DNA of 64,000 bases, taken from Norana najaformis. Taxonomy: Eukaryota > Annelida > Clitellata > Crassiclitellata > Hormogastridae. Of this stretch, positions 24,501 through 31,536 are shown piece after piece. The stretch's first letter is position 1. Each line of letters opens with the position of its first letter. The stretch covers positions 38,898,924 to 38,962,923 of the forward strand of contig OZ029914.1 of assembly GCA_964023275.1 (NCBI GenBank). The letters are read 5' to 3'. The translations under genes were made by a program, and so were the position numbers. Below the pieces are notes generated by a model. The model was not told the DNA's origin and did no database searches. It was given only the letters and a program-made list of their open reading frames with translations.

Positions 24501-27500
24501 CAGAGCGTTTTAGTGGTCGAATATCCATATGATAAACTGCATGCCAGCTGAGTCTGGCCAACCACCCAGCGTGCTTGTAGCAAGTCAACAATCCGCTAGC
24601 TCATCACTACCGTCAACGTTCTTAAGCTTGCCGTAAACCCGCTGACTCAATGACCCGATATCGCCAACGTCGTATCACGTGATCGACACGTGTTATTTTT
24701 CACACTTGTGCTTTCCAAAACTTACTGACTTATAAGACATATGCAGTTTCTGCGAAGCAATTAGGTTAACATAGAAGTTATATACAGGATGCACGGTTGT
24801 GCATATTTGCCGTGTAGCCGCTAAGTATGTTAGAGCCATTTGTTTTAAAAAGGTGAAGGTTAAATACTTGTTTTCTAGTCTCTCTTAAGACTCATCGAAA
24901 GCGGGGTCCAGTGATTGTCGGATTATTCGACTGAGATTCAGACATCATCACTTCATGGCAACGGCATTTTTATCTTTTATCAGCAATGGTATGCAGCTTA
25001 TACGAAAGTTACTTGATCACCTGAAACTTTTGTTAAAATTTATAAAACCCAACAATCATTTCTGTCAAGGTTCAGTTCTAGATCTGATTCTAGTAACCAT
25101 AGGCCTAATAATGAACTGATGTTATTGAAACTGATTTAATAAGTTTTACTGATTTAAACTAATGAGGAAAGTTTGTCGCAGCATCGTTTGCAAATGAAAA
25201 CCCGAATACAAGTTCGAATGTTCTTTTGGCATCAGTACTTGGAAGTCTTCTGGGTCTATGTATTCTTTTCGTGATATTGCTGATCGTCCGTACTACTCGC
25301 AAAACCGGGCAAGGCAAGTTTTATCATTATTCTTCATCTATAGAAACATTTTGAGTTGTTGCGCTGCTGGAAAGAATATTTTAATTGAGATCAATAGCCG
25401 ATTTTCTATCCTACAACCTTGCGCTATTGCAAATTTGGTACGATTGTTCTGTTCTGTTTGTTCCCCCTTGTGAAATTCGTTGTTGAACTTTTTTGCACAA
25501 TTTTTGCCCTGTAAAGATAGCATACTTATTTTTCTTATTTGCGATACCAACGGTTTATCTTTTTTTTATCTTATTCGTGAGTACCAAGAAAATGACAAAA
25601 TATAGACTTGTCTGCAGTGTATCCTGCATGGTATGCAGGATACACTGAATCCGTGTATCCTGGGTAATTTCTGGCAGGTGCGTCCACGTTGCGCAGGGTA
25701 GCGCCTGTCAGTGTCTAAATTCTCGAGGTACAGCGAAACCGCCTGCCAAAGGTTACGGTTGACAATCTCAGCGAGTAAAGAGGGAGGAAGACCTTCAAGA
25801 AGAAACAATGGTCCTCGCCACCGTATGCTATGCTATTTCAACGATAGACACACCCGAATAGAGCTTGACCACATCTTTCTTAAATATAGGCGGAGCACCA
25901 AAACGAGCAGCGTTTGCAGATGGCGTCGGAGAGAGATTTGCTAACTTGGAAATGGATGATAGCATCTGACAGACTTTCCGCGAGAACTTCATGGATGCAG
26001 CCTAAAAACATATGTTCTTAGCAACGACATTGAAGAGAGAATGGATCATATGTTACATAAATCAGAAGAAACGTCAGAAGAGACTGGATGTGAAGATGGG
26101 TGAATATCAACTACTGCAGAAAGAGTGCAGGGCCTCCGTGCGACGTAGCCCCCAGGAATCGTGGCGGAAACTGCCCTACCTAACGAGCATCTTCGGAACC
26201 CCTTCTCTAGCTTCAGGAGGCTGGTCTACGTCGTGCTGCATGTCTCTTGACCGATCAGAGACCACTTTTTGAGCCACATGGACCAAATGATCGAGCAGTG
26301 GACGGAGTACTATTCAAACCTCCTTAACCGCACTCCGCCAGTAAGAGAGTGTACTTTCATCGGGTCATATGTAGAGGCTGATGGGAGCAGTGAATAGCAG
26401 TTGCTAGGGTGCTTAGAGCCTTGATTTTCTGCGCCCGAATAGATAGAAGAGACCCATCACTCGAACAAGGCACACATGGTCCTTGGCGATGGACATAAAC
26501 TTTACGAAGCTAACATGGGGTTCCATGCTGACCGCAGGGGAACCCAGGGACACATGACAGAGTCGTGGAAAAGCCAGTGCTCTAGAAAGAGGCACGCCGC
26601 TGCTGATGATGATGATGACGAAGGAAATGAAGACGAGTCTAAACACGCTTGTTGTTTAATAAGCTTCGTGTTTTTGTCAGATTTCATGCTATAAGCCACC
26701 ATATTGTATTGGCACATTAGAAGTGTGGTGTTGGACCTATATATCTGGATTCGTATCTGCTTATTTAATCTGTTCAATTATCTATATATGTATGAAATCA
26801 TAAGTCTATTCGGTTGCCATATTTTGGTTTGATTTTCACCTATTATATTAAGGATCTAAAACAAATATTTATAAAATATTATTTATTCTCCAAGGCACAT
26901 GGATTCTAGCAAAAAATAGTTGAAATTATTATTAATAATTAAATATTAATAAAATTACAAATCTCAATTAAAAGAAACAAAATCACAAATAAACTGTGAA
27001 ATAAATATCCACAATAATTGGGGTACACGTCTGCACAACAGTTTGCAGTTTAAATGAACAATTACTGTGGATTCTAGGGTACATACCTAGTGTGGAAGAA
27101 CACGGCACATTACTGAGCATCGCATTACTACACAAATCCTCTGCAGTAATGATGCGCAAAGGTGTACATTAAAAAGTTTCACACAACTCACCAGAACTGT
27201 AGATTATAATTCCACAGAACTGTTTGCAAGTGACAAGTCTGTGAGAAAGTTAACTTTTAAAAATTGGTTATTGTTTAAAGTTTAAAAATTGTTTATTATT
27301 GGCTAATAGAAAATATTTGGTATGTCAATGCTAAGTAGATTGCTGAAAAACTTTCTTTCTGATAGCAGAAAGAGATCATGTTTTGCCTGAAATTCAGCTG
27401 AATACCGTTGCACCGTCTGATCAACATGGAATCGACCCAACTGAAGCCAACTCTGGAGAAACAGGATATGAAGGTCTTCGATCGTTGGGTTGTTATGAGC

Positions 27501-27622
27501 ACAACGATGAAATAACTGCCAATGACTATCAAACAATAAACAGGTGCAGCGAAAACCCTTGTCTCAAACAACAGAACGACGGACTACTCTACGAAGAAAT
27601 CAATCCAGCTCATTGCATTTAA
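3500..27622 (+). CDS. Gene 1: SRCR–CUB transmembrane receptor, 13 exons (span)
   Basis: Predicted type I membrane receptor of about 715 residues. The order is signal peptide, two group A SRCR domains, three CUB domains, one membrane span and an 84-residue cytoplasmic tail with four tyrosines. Exons were placed by AG/GT junctions, unbroken frame and agreement with genes 2 and 3. All inter-domain junctions are phase 1, so the exons join in frame from ATG 3500 to TAA 27622. Exons: 3500-3581, 4188-4353, 6467-6627, 7625-7790, 12131-12294, 13842-14011, 15014-15182, 18806-18984, 19308-19470, 20703-20881, 21222-21384, 25182-25313, 27369-27622. SRCR and CUB domains bind proteins or glycans outside the cell. 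A pattern-recognition or adhesion role is inferred from the families, and the ligand is unknown. Three CMC transposons sit in introns. The CUB1 domain has lost a usual cysteine. Confidence 0.85.
4188..4353 (+). CDS. Gene 1 exon 2: SRCR domain 1, first half
   Basis: 166 nt, entering in phase 1 and leaving in phase 2 (GG|GTGATT). Contains the SRCR hallmarks [20 protein letters not shown] and VACASLGFG. It carries two of the six group A cysteines. Confidence 0.9.
4354..6466 (+). other. Intron inside SRCR domain 1 of gene 1
   Basis: No host exon seen. 4820-5060 has a tRNA-like stretch, possibly an old SINE. 5140-5740 holds a GC-richer block with a short broken reading frame on the minus strand (5136-5351; a longer 91-residue version at 61839-62114) that I do not recognise and that may be repeat-derived. 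The rest is AT-rich and unremarkable. Confidence 0.5.
4815..5060 (+). mobile_element. Possible decayed tRNA-derived SINE, copy A
   Basis: TGTGGCCCAATGGTTCGGCTAGG resembles a tRNA A box and TAGTTCGAAGTAT near 4945 resembles a B box, but they are about 105 bp apart, far more than usual. The block is repeated at 61485-61740 only as part of the segmental duplication. Confidence 0.25.
6467..6627 (+). CDS. Gene 1 exon 3: SRCR domain 1, second half
   Basis: 161 nt, phase 2 in and phase 1 out (TGT G|GTATAA). Reads [20 protein letters not shown] and ends DVSISCG. Four cysteines complete the six of a group A domain. Confidence 0.9.
6830..7400. repeat. Diverged tandem repeat, AT-rich (about 300 bp unit)
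   Basis: Two units, about 6830-7100 and 7140-7400, share the order CTCATTTA.TCAAGA, then AAAATACAAAA.AGTATTT, then TTCACTGAA. The second unit runs into the SRCR exon remnant. The same pair is seen at 63500-64000. AAAATACTATTTT-type words suggest a decayed DNA element, but no termini were found. Confidence 0.55.
7400..7463 (+). pseudogene. Remnant of a lost SRCR second-half exon
   Basis: Reads YWGTSDCSHRQDVSIRC then G|GTCAGG, the normal end and phase of an SRCR second-half exon. The first two thirds of the exon, with the GTGxIWLDDV core and the acceptor, are gone, and a stop precedes it in frame. No partner first-half exon lies between 6627 and 7400. It marks an SRCR domain deleted from gene 1. 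Confidence 0.75.
7625..7790 (+). CDS. Gene 1 exon 4: SRCR domain 2, first half
   Basis: 166 nt, phase 1 in and phase 2 out (TAC GG|GTAATT). Reads EGRLEICYSGVWGTVCDDG and ends VACASLGYG. Odd point: the usual LEIYYSG is LEICYSG, so there is an extra cysteine, possibly matched by another in the second half at 12131-12294. Confidence 0.9.
8624..10568 (-). pseudogene. CMC transposase split by a LINE insertion
   Basis: The N-terminal part runs 10568 to 9782 and the C-terminal part 9501 to 8624; the 260 bp LINE and its 11 bp target duplication lie between. Visible motifs in order are zinc-type CYVCG/CTVC/CYFC, the first catalytic-type Asp in LFIDSS, a second in ICADLK, the CFLCLW pair, LPPLHIKLGL and a final Glu in GERFHQD. 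Apart from the insertion I see no other break. The same protein type occurs complete at 22149-23852. Confidence 0.8.
9512..9771 (+). mobile_element. LINE 3' fragment (RTE-like) nested in the transposon
   Basis: Encodes the C-terminal end typical of an APE-type LINE ORF (WLGHVMRMDNN, then SRGRQQKTWMD and a final VA stop) and ends in a GAAGAAGAAG tail. An exact 11 bp target duplication, ACAGCTTTCAA, lies at 9501-9511 and 9772-9782. The intact transposon copy at 16255-18643 shows the site without it. It is a 5'-truncated LINE insertion into the transposase gene. Confidence 0.9.
10963..12130 (+). other. Intron of SRCR domain 2, non-coding
   Basis: Apart from the solo CMC end no gene is seen. From about 11830 the sequence is related to 41210-41538 of gene 2, which precedes the homologous exon there. 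Confidence 0.55.
11327..11450 (+). mobile_element. Solo terminus of a CMC transposon
   Basis: CACTGGACAACA, then a T-rich stretch with CTTCTTG, then GATTTGGGCTGCTGA about 80 bp inward. This matches the layout of the 5' end of the element at 21545 (CACTGGCCAACA, TTTTCTTG, ATTTTGGGCGCTGATTC). No second terminus was found within about 1 kb, so this is probably an old truncated copy. Confidence 0.6.
12131..12294 (+). CDS. Gene 1 exon 5: SRCR domain 2, second half
   Basis: 164 nt, phase 2 in and phase 1 out (TGT G|GTTGGT). Reads YGSGTGQIWLDDVVCNGTE and ends DVSICCG. The usual SISCG is SICCG, so a second extra cysteine occurs in this domain. Closest relative is 41539-41702 in gene 2. Confidence 0.9.
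12295..13841 (+). other. Intron between SRCR 2 and CUB 1 of gene 1
   Basis: 12400-12612 is a LINE/SINE-type tail (GGCGCTGTATAAATGC) followed by a long GAAC/GAAT repeat; the same tail occurs at 41775-41880 in gene 2. 12780-13260 is a non-repetitive block with short broken frames that is partly shared with 41930-42110; its origin is not recognised. 13440-13660 is shared with 42220-42420. No exon is seen. Confidence 0.5.
12412..12612. repeat. Tetranucleotide repeat (GAAC/GAAT)n after a LINE-type tail
   Basis: Imperfect GAAC, GAAT and CAAA tetramers extend for about 200 bp. The flanking GGCGCTGTATAAATG resembles the 3' end of an L2/CR1-like LINE, so the repeat probably grew from its tail. Gene 2 has a shorter version at 41803-41870. 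Confidence 0.7.
13842..14011 (+). CDS. Gene 1 exon 6: CUB domain 1, first half
   Basis: 170 nt, phase 1 in and phase 0 out (AAA|GTAAGT). Begins DCGNAFYSGLSGRIS and continues FYFIAVPSRHKAF. The cysteine normally found in the NCTYFI motif (LICIYSI in gene 2) is missing here: the gene 1 residue is Ser (TISFYFI). The first CUB disulfide cannot form, so this domain may be decaying or altered. Confidence 0.85.
14012..15013 (+). other. Intron inside CUB domain 1 of gene 1
   Basis: Closely related to 42806-43806 of gene 2 throughout. Part of it (around 14680-14770) also resembles 47140-47225 in the CUB2 intron of gene 2, which shows that CUB introns share a common ancestor. No other feature seen. 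Confidence 0.6.
15014..15182 (+). CDS. Gene 1 exon 7: CUB domain 1, second half
   Basis: 169 nt, phase 0 in and phase 1 out (CCA G|GTAATT). Reads VSCAIGKAF, then LPSDLTITSCGLVRI, and ends LGLAYDIIPG. It holds the second cysteine pair of a CUB domain. Confidence 0.9.
15183..16254. repeat. Spacer repeat after CUB 1 (pairs with 19471-20543)
   Basis: About 1.07 kb almost identical to the spacer after CUB 2; I count only about five to six differences by eye. Gene 2 has one diverged copy at 43970-46190, interrupted by a LINE. The middle (15640-15900) may be a very old LINE 3' ORF. The copy ends exactly where a CMC transposon inserted at 16255. Confidence 0.9.
16255..18643 (-). mobile_element. CMC (CACTA-like) DNA transposon, family A copy 3
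   Basis: Starts CACTGGATCACA and ends with its inverse at 18643, flanked by TTA (16252-16254 and 18644-18646). The tandem spacer copy at 20541-20546 shows the empty site, GTTCATTATTCATAC. The insertion therefore came after the spacer–CUB duplication or affected only one unit. The first 350 bp look identical to copy 2. Confidence 0.9.
16604..18252 (-). pseudogene. CMC transposase, broken by two small deletions
   Basis: Compared with copy 2 it has lost 14 nt near 17511 and 11 nt near 17257, each shifting the frame. The first removes codons just before the first catalytic Asp (QWRLF of WRLFIDSS). The rest of the coding sequence is nearly identical to copy 2. It cannot make a full transposase but its ends are intact, so it could be moved in trans. 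Confidence 0.8.
18806..18984 (+). CDS. Gene 1 exon 8: CUB domain 2, first half
   Basis: 179 nt, phase 1 in and phase 0 out (ACA|GTAAGT). Starts DCGNTNYSEVTATISSPSY and includes GINCTYFISVPS, so both cysteines of the first pair are present. Confidence 0.9.
19308..19470 (+). CDS. Gene 1 exon 9: CUB domain 2, second half
   Basis: 163 nt, phase 0 in and phase 1 out (ACA G|GTAAAT). Starts VSCASGEAFNW, includes IPSCNLVRIWFYADYN and ends FSLSYNIITG. Confidence 0.9.
19471..20543. repeat. Spacer repeat after CUB 2 (pairs with 15183-16254)
   Basis: Nearly identical to 15183-16254 and without the transposon. Together with the following CUB exons it forms the second unit of a spacer+CUB tandem duplication. 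Gene 2 has only one such unit, so gene 1 gained its third CUB here. Confidence 0.9.
20703..20881 (+). CDS. Gene 1 exon 10: CUB domain 3, first half
   Basis: 179 nt, same phases as exon 8. Starts DCGNTNYSEVTGTISSPSY. Against exon 8 I count seven base differences, five of which change a residue (A/G, S/N, Y/H, A/T, T/A). Confidence 0.9.
21222..21384 (+). CDS. Gene 1 exon 11: CUB domain 3, second half
   Basis: 163 nt, phase 0 in and phase 1 out (CCA G|GTAAAT). Reads VSCASGEAFNW and ends FSLSYNIIPG. The intron after it matches the intron after the last CUB of gene 2 (48063 onward). Confidence 0.9.
21545..24167 (+). mobile_element. Apparently complete CMC (CACTA-like) transposon, family B
   Basis: 2,623 bp, starting CACTGGCCAACA and ending TGTTGGCCAGTG, flanked by TTA (21542-21544 and 24168-24170). 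Imperfect inverted similarity extends about 115 bp inward to a shared AGGTCTAGTTT, with a GCTGATTC block on the way. The homologous intron of gene 2 near 48215 reads straight from CTTCGAAATTG into CGAGCTACGAATC, that is, an empty site. It is diverged from copies 1-3 in sequence but has the same layout. Confidence 0.9.
22149..23852 (+). CDS. CMC-type transposase, intact 567 residues
   Basis: Cuts and pastes its own element by recognising the terminal inverted repeats. The N-terminus has Cys-x2-Cys pairs at 16/19, 60/63 and 96/99, resembling a ZAD-like zinc module. An acidic Ser-rich linker spans about 150-190. The RNase H-like part shows D264 (LFIDSS), D318 (ICVDLK), a CFLC pair at 337/340, H386 (LPPLHIK) and E516 (GERFHQD), which I propose as the catalytic D-D-E with the CxxC and H insert known from CMC-type enzymes. 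No stop or frameshift interrupts it. The start ATG at 22149 aligns with the start in the family A copies. It is the only full transposase in the window and may be active. Assignment to CMC rather than another DDE group rests on CACTG ends, the TWA target and motif order. Confidence 0.85.
   Translation: MATSRWSSINHPDIFCYICGEYTLKANRKPISEFVKRAYVGYFGVKLGDQDKQWAPHTVCKTCIEQLRHWTTGKRSCLKFGVPMVWREQINHLDDCYFCTVNIIGINRNNRHNLSYPDIPSARRPVPHSDIVPVPPFRELPQLSDDDTCMSNIGQDDESEESGGSDSDFQSTSHSERFDQKELSDLIRDLNLSKESSELLASRLKEKNALQPGTKITIYRNREKDLLPFFTEDNNLVFCNDISNLLKKIGLSDYSPDEWRLFIDSSKRSLKCVLLNNGNKFGSIPIGHSTRIKEEYNAISLVLEKIKYKEHQWVICVDLKMVNFLLGQQSGYTKYPCFLCLWDSRAKHEHWTRKDWPSRKDMVVGAQNVIKESLVARDRIILPPLHIKLGLMKQFVRALNKEGSCFEYIVHKLPGITMEKLKAGIFDGPQIRQLMNDPLFIPSMNEIESCAWSSFVLVTKNFLGNKKADNYAQLVEDMLLHFNKLGCNMSIKVHYLHSHLDRFPENLGDFSEDQGERFHQDIKTMENRYQGRWDAYMMADYCWNIMRDCSGRCHTRKSYKRSFFGVE
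24171..25181 (+). other. Intron before the TM exon of gene 1
   Basis: Homologous to 48215-49215 of gene 2 along its length, including an ACCAxCCAGCGTGCTTGT block and an ATCACGTGATCG block. No exon or mobile element is seen apart from the transposon just upstream. Confidence 0.6.
25182..25313 (+). CDS. Gene 1 exon 12: transmembrane segment
   Basis: 132 nt, phase 1 in and phase 1 out. A short polar stalk (SFANENPNTSS) leads into about 24 hydrophobic residues (NVLLASVLGSLLGLCILFV...) and a basic stop-transfer RTTRKTGQ. The donor is CAAG|GCAAGT, a GC donor. The nearby GT (after GGCAA) would give the wrong phase and a stop in the next exon. Confidence 0.85.
25615..25647. repeat. Perfect 15 bp inverted repeat with 3 nt loop
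   Basis: CAGTGTATCCTGCAT, loop GGT, then its exact inverse. The homologous place in gene 2 (about 49610-49650) lacks it. A further GTGTATCCTG copy follows at 25653, suggesting local duplication. Confidence 0.85.
25700..26650 (+). mobile_element. Decayed LINE fragment in the last intron of gene 1
   Basis: Broken frames hold pieces like MIEQWTEYYSNLLNRTPP and an EADGS motif before a QLLGC-like stretch, typical of the region after the LINE endonuclease and of the RT C-terminus. Gene 2 keeps a shorter, differently deleted version at 49720-50230 (FTYLVSNVEADGS). The insertion predates the split of genes 1 and 2. Confidence 0.5.
27369..27622 (+). CDS. Gene 1 exon 13: cytoplasmic tail and stop
   Basis: 254 nt, ending TAA at 27620-27622. 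The tail has four tyrosines in GYEGL, CYEHN, DYQTI and LYEEI. YQTI and YEEI are YxxI motifs, and YEEI is the classic Src-family SH2 ligand when phosphorylated. The gene 2 tail has HYDEI where this one has HNDEI, so one half of an ITAM-like pair is lost. Signalling function is inferred. Confidence 0.9.
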
Positions 27623-30140
27623 TCAAACTTCTACATGCATGAGCGCAAGCTTTCTAAATGCAAGGAAAATGTCGAGAATATGTGGTTATTATTATAGCAA
27701 GTATTTTGGAAAAGAATAATATCAAACACCCTGAAAATCATTAACTAATCAAGATCTTATAAACAGACTGTCATAAAATAGTAGCCTATTCATTAAGGGT
27801 TACTTGTTTGTTAGCCTGAGACAGAGAGAATTTTAATTAAGTAATAAATTAATTTTATTAAGCGGTACTGCATTGCTATATACATATTTTCTAAATTCCC
27901 TTTCGCTGCTGCATTTAAATCTAATCTAATCTCTTTTATCCTAATATCTTCTGTAAATTCGCTACCATAAAGCACAAGACTGGCTTCGATGATCGCTTCA
28001 AGTGAATAGAAACTAGAGCAGTTACTCTAATAAGACTGTGTATTCAAAATGAAAGTTTATTTTCTTTAGGTTTGATTGTTAGAACGCCAGAACATGCATT
28101 TCAGTAGTCAAGAGGTGTTCAAAACCACCAAAGGAAATCTGATTTAACTATTAATGAGCGTCAGTAATTACAGTCTGTCAAGAGTTTTGGAAAAACCTAA
28201 CAACTACTTAGACTCGCTTCCGCATGTCGTTTAATAATAATATCGCCCTACTATGGTCTCTGTATACTCATACAATATTGTAAATGCAATACATACTGTG
28301 CCCTTAGACATTGCATCCTACACAGTGACCTGAATAAAACATGCAGTTAGTGTTTCCATTAAACCTTATACTAATTTGTCATTCGTGCATTAAAATTTAA
28401 CTGGTTTCTGCCGAGAGGGATCACATTTTCTTGCTTTAATTAGTGCTTGTGGTAGATTTGCATTAAGAAATCGGTTATTCTTATTTTGTGTAGTTAGGCC
28501 TGCTTTTATGTCATTACTTTGATGAATTAAAGAAATCATAATACGGCATTTTTTGTTTATTCGCTCTCTCAGAAATACTGTGATCTCCTGGTTATTTTTA
28601 TCTTGGTAGCCTAGATTGGGACTACCGAGAAATATGAAGCTGTAACAAAATCTTAAAATGAGACTTTCCACTAGCATGTGGCTTGAACAGGGCATCCCAG
28701 TTCTTGATGTTTGCGATTTTTAAGATATTCAGTCTCATACTGTTGTTGGCTTCTCTTGTATCTTAGCGAGCTAAGTATTAAATAGCCATTGGACGTTTCT
28801 CCTTATTTAGTGAAGTACGCATATAGCTTAAAATATGCCACTTTAACGTGTTTTGGAACAGGTGGTCAGCAATCGTAAATTACTAAATTAGACTAACGAA
28901 TAAGCATGCTATACGATGCCAGACTTACCATTTGCGACTAATGCCACAGAAAGAGAAAAACATCGACACTGCTAGTAACAGATATCCTGCGACAAATTTA
29001 AAACGTCGTTCAAGTTTCATATATCGAACAGTCCCTTTACTTAATTTGACTAAATTAAACAGAATTACGCTTGTTATCGCTAGTACGTATTTAGCACTTA
29101 GTACTTCCTGTGCAAGTCTGCCCATCGGTCAACGCAGCTTCTCCATTCACCTCTGTCCATCGCCAGTTTTCAAGTCGGGATCTCTAGGCCTTTTTAACAA
29201 TGGCTTAGAGCGTAACGCGGGTCCATGCTGTAATAGTGTCGTTTACAGTTAAAAGTTACGCTACTCCGAATACAAGTCAGTAGTGCACAGGTTCAGATGA
29301 AATAAAGGACAAACGTGCATATGTATGTAAACTTATAGCAACTGCTGTCTCTGAATTTCTTTAGCACAGAAAATAACACTTATTTATAGGCGCTCAATTA
29401 AGACAAATTGAATAGATGTTTTCATGTTAGTTCATCTCTGTTCATTTAAGTGATTTCACATAATTATGATATATGCTTATCGCATTTTGCCCTGGAACCT
29501 GGGTAAAAAACGAATAAAATTTCATGCAAGATCACATTTAAAGAGCTTTAAAACGGAGAATCGCAGAATGACTGTAGCAAAGTAAGGAATATATAGAATA
29601 TAACTTATTAAAACCAGAGTTGCATTAACTGAACCACGATTGTTATTGTGTGAAAGGAAGAGACAAGGATAAAGTAAAATTCCTACTTAAATGGTTACGT
29701 AAAACTATAATGTATGGCCTGTATATTTACTTAGCACCACATAAAAAGTTATATGACGTGGCCCGTACCAGCCTACATTACGCTATAGTTCAATGAGAAC
29801 GGAAACTTCAGACGGATGAAAATGAAGCTAAAAATAGTAAGAAAATAGAATACAAGAAAAATCTTCATTCGAGTGAAAGATAAGAACAGCCAAATAATAA
29901 TTATTTTCCATTAGGGCGACCTCTTTCGTCGTACTCATACATCAGCCTTCAAAAGGATGCAGCGCTCAGATGGGTCATATGGCGTTTTGTATCGTGAATG
30001 GTCACGATTTCAAACATTAATTGGAGTCGATGTTGTTTAACTTCAGTGTATCCTCGTCTATCACAAGCTACGTTCTGTCATTCAAACCCCGATTGGTACC
30101 TCATCGCGATGAAATAGCTAAACAAGGGAATATCTGCTGA
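27623..30140. repeat. Downstream flank of gene 1, duplicated after gene 2
   Basis: The sequence after the stop is repeated in order at 51281-55380, with extra insertions in the gene 2 copy. Nothing coding was recognised. 28930-29250 looks open on the plus strand, but its reading is not kept in the second copy. Similarity fades near 30140 and 55380. Confidence 0.8.
27843..27848 (+). promoter_or_regulatory. Candidate poly(A) signal, gene 1
   Basis: AATAAA about 220 bp after the stop, inside a stretch (TAATAAATTAATTTTATT) conserved at 51507-51512 after gene 2. Conservation at the same distance supports it. Confidence 0.5.
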
Positions 30141-31382
30141 GGATGTAATATTAGTAAAAGTATCAACTGAGGAGGTGTCACCTAAGGCGTTACGCAAGAT
30201 GAACAGGCTCAGCAGGTATACTAAAGACAGTTCCATGGCTGAATAAAGAGAAGGATCGGATGAAAGGGTGCAGATACGTCAGCCAGTAAAGAAACAAAAC
30301 GATGAAAATCCAATGAATATAAGGAGAAAAATGCTGCACCGGGTTGGACTTTGCCCGGATTCAACAACGTACACGAACCCGTTAGTGGGAAAATATTAAA
30401 AGGTATAGGGAATTATAGAGGGATGGCAGAGCAAGACAAAGTAGAATATTTTCACCAAGAGAAACGGTTTCTGCCATGGCCCATACAAATCTTTGATTCT
30501 GAATTAAAATTTGTAGAGAGTTCACAACCCGCTTGAATTGTTTTTACGCTGATTTAACGAACTACAGAAATTCACACTAATGCAAAAATTTATGGGCCTG
30601 ATTAATTCTGTGTATAACACGGTTTATCTTTTCAGAATCGAGTTGTTAAATAAACCACTCTATGATGCAAAATACAATATAAATGAAGTGAGAATTTTCG
30701 AAAAATATACAAAACCATTAATAAGTAGAATAAATGCAATGAACTAATCAGTTTTAATTCTAATTCGAATTCCAATTCGAATCTAATCTATAAATTTCAA
30801 TACCGCTATTGTGGCAATGCACAAAGCATCAATCGTTTGTAGTTCTAAGCAACATTCCATTCCAAAATTGCAATTCACTGGATTCAGCCAGGCAGGCAAG
30901 TTCCGTACGGCCCCTAAGACCGGAAGATGGGCTACAGGGAAAACCATTTCAAAAAGATGAGATTTTAATCGTGGCCTAAACGACACAGAACAAGCGATGC
31001 AGACAGAAAGAGACAGCGAATTTGATACCAGTAAAAAAAGAGAGCAATTTGGCCTATTGAGTTTTCAAAAAATATGAATTTTATTTTGCACATTATATTC
31101 ATCGTATTCGTAACATCGTAACATAAGCCCAAAACGCATGAGGCATCATAATTATACAGATATCATTTCAGCTTGACCACAAATTAAATTCGTGTGCGAA
31201 AGATTCATGACCAATATTACAGTAGCACAACATGAATATTGGCCTACGAACTTTGTTACTCAGGTCTTCGGAAACATCGCTTACTTAGACATTTTTAAAG
31301 TAAATTTTCTTTAATAATATTATGATATGCGATTTGTAATTGCTTCATTGTTCAACATTTCTACGTGTATTTCATCGTACAG
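30141..31382 (+). other. Interval upstream of gene 2, nothing recognised
   Basis: This is where a gene 2 promoter and signal-peptide exon would be expected. No sequence like the signal exons of genes 1 and 3 is present. A short hydrophobic ATG frame at 31074 does not splice in the right phase. Otherwise AT-rich without features. Confidence 0.5.
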
Positions 31383-31536
31383 GAACAACGACGAAGCTTG
31401 TCAATTCACTATCTGCTGCTAACAATCCAGAAGAGGGTCGCTTAGAAATCTATTACGGAGGTGAATGGGGAACAGTTTGCAGCAATGGCTTTACAGATGC
31501 CAATGCAAAAGTAGTGTGTGCCAGCCTCGGTTTCGG
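31383..31536 (+). CDS. Gene 2 SRCR domain A, first half
   Basis: 154 nt, acceptor TACAG|GAACAA, phase 1 in and phase 2 out (TTC GG|GTATTT). Reads [16 protein letters not shown] and ends VVCASLGFG. Confidence 0.85.

Larger units (their letters stand above)
25314..27368 (+). other. Last intron of gene 1 (GC–AG)
   Basis: Starts GCAAGT and ends TAGCAG|AAAGAG. About 25700-26650 is a decayed LINE fragment also present in gene 2 (49720-50230). 26900-27250 is a segment shared with 50500-50850 with CACAATTACTGTG-type words. A perfect hairpin lies at 25615-25647. Confidence 0.7.

Noticed and set aside
25314-25330. A GT donor just after the GC donor (GGCAA|GTTTTATC) for the TM exon of gene 1.
   Set aside because: It shifts phase and leads to an early stop in the tail exon, and the motif is poor compared with GGCAAGT, which both paralogues keep.
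28932-29252. 106-codon open frame after gene 1.
   Set aside because: The duplicated flank after gene 2 (53680-53880) does not keep the frame and no motif is visible.
31074-31121. Short hydrophobic ATG frame MNFILHIIFIVFVTS as a gene 2 signal peptide.
   Set aside because: Its possible donors end in phase 0 or 2, while the next exon at 31383 needs phase 1. It also has no similarity to the leaders of genes 1 and 3.
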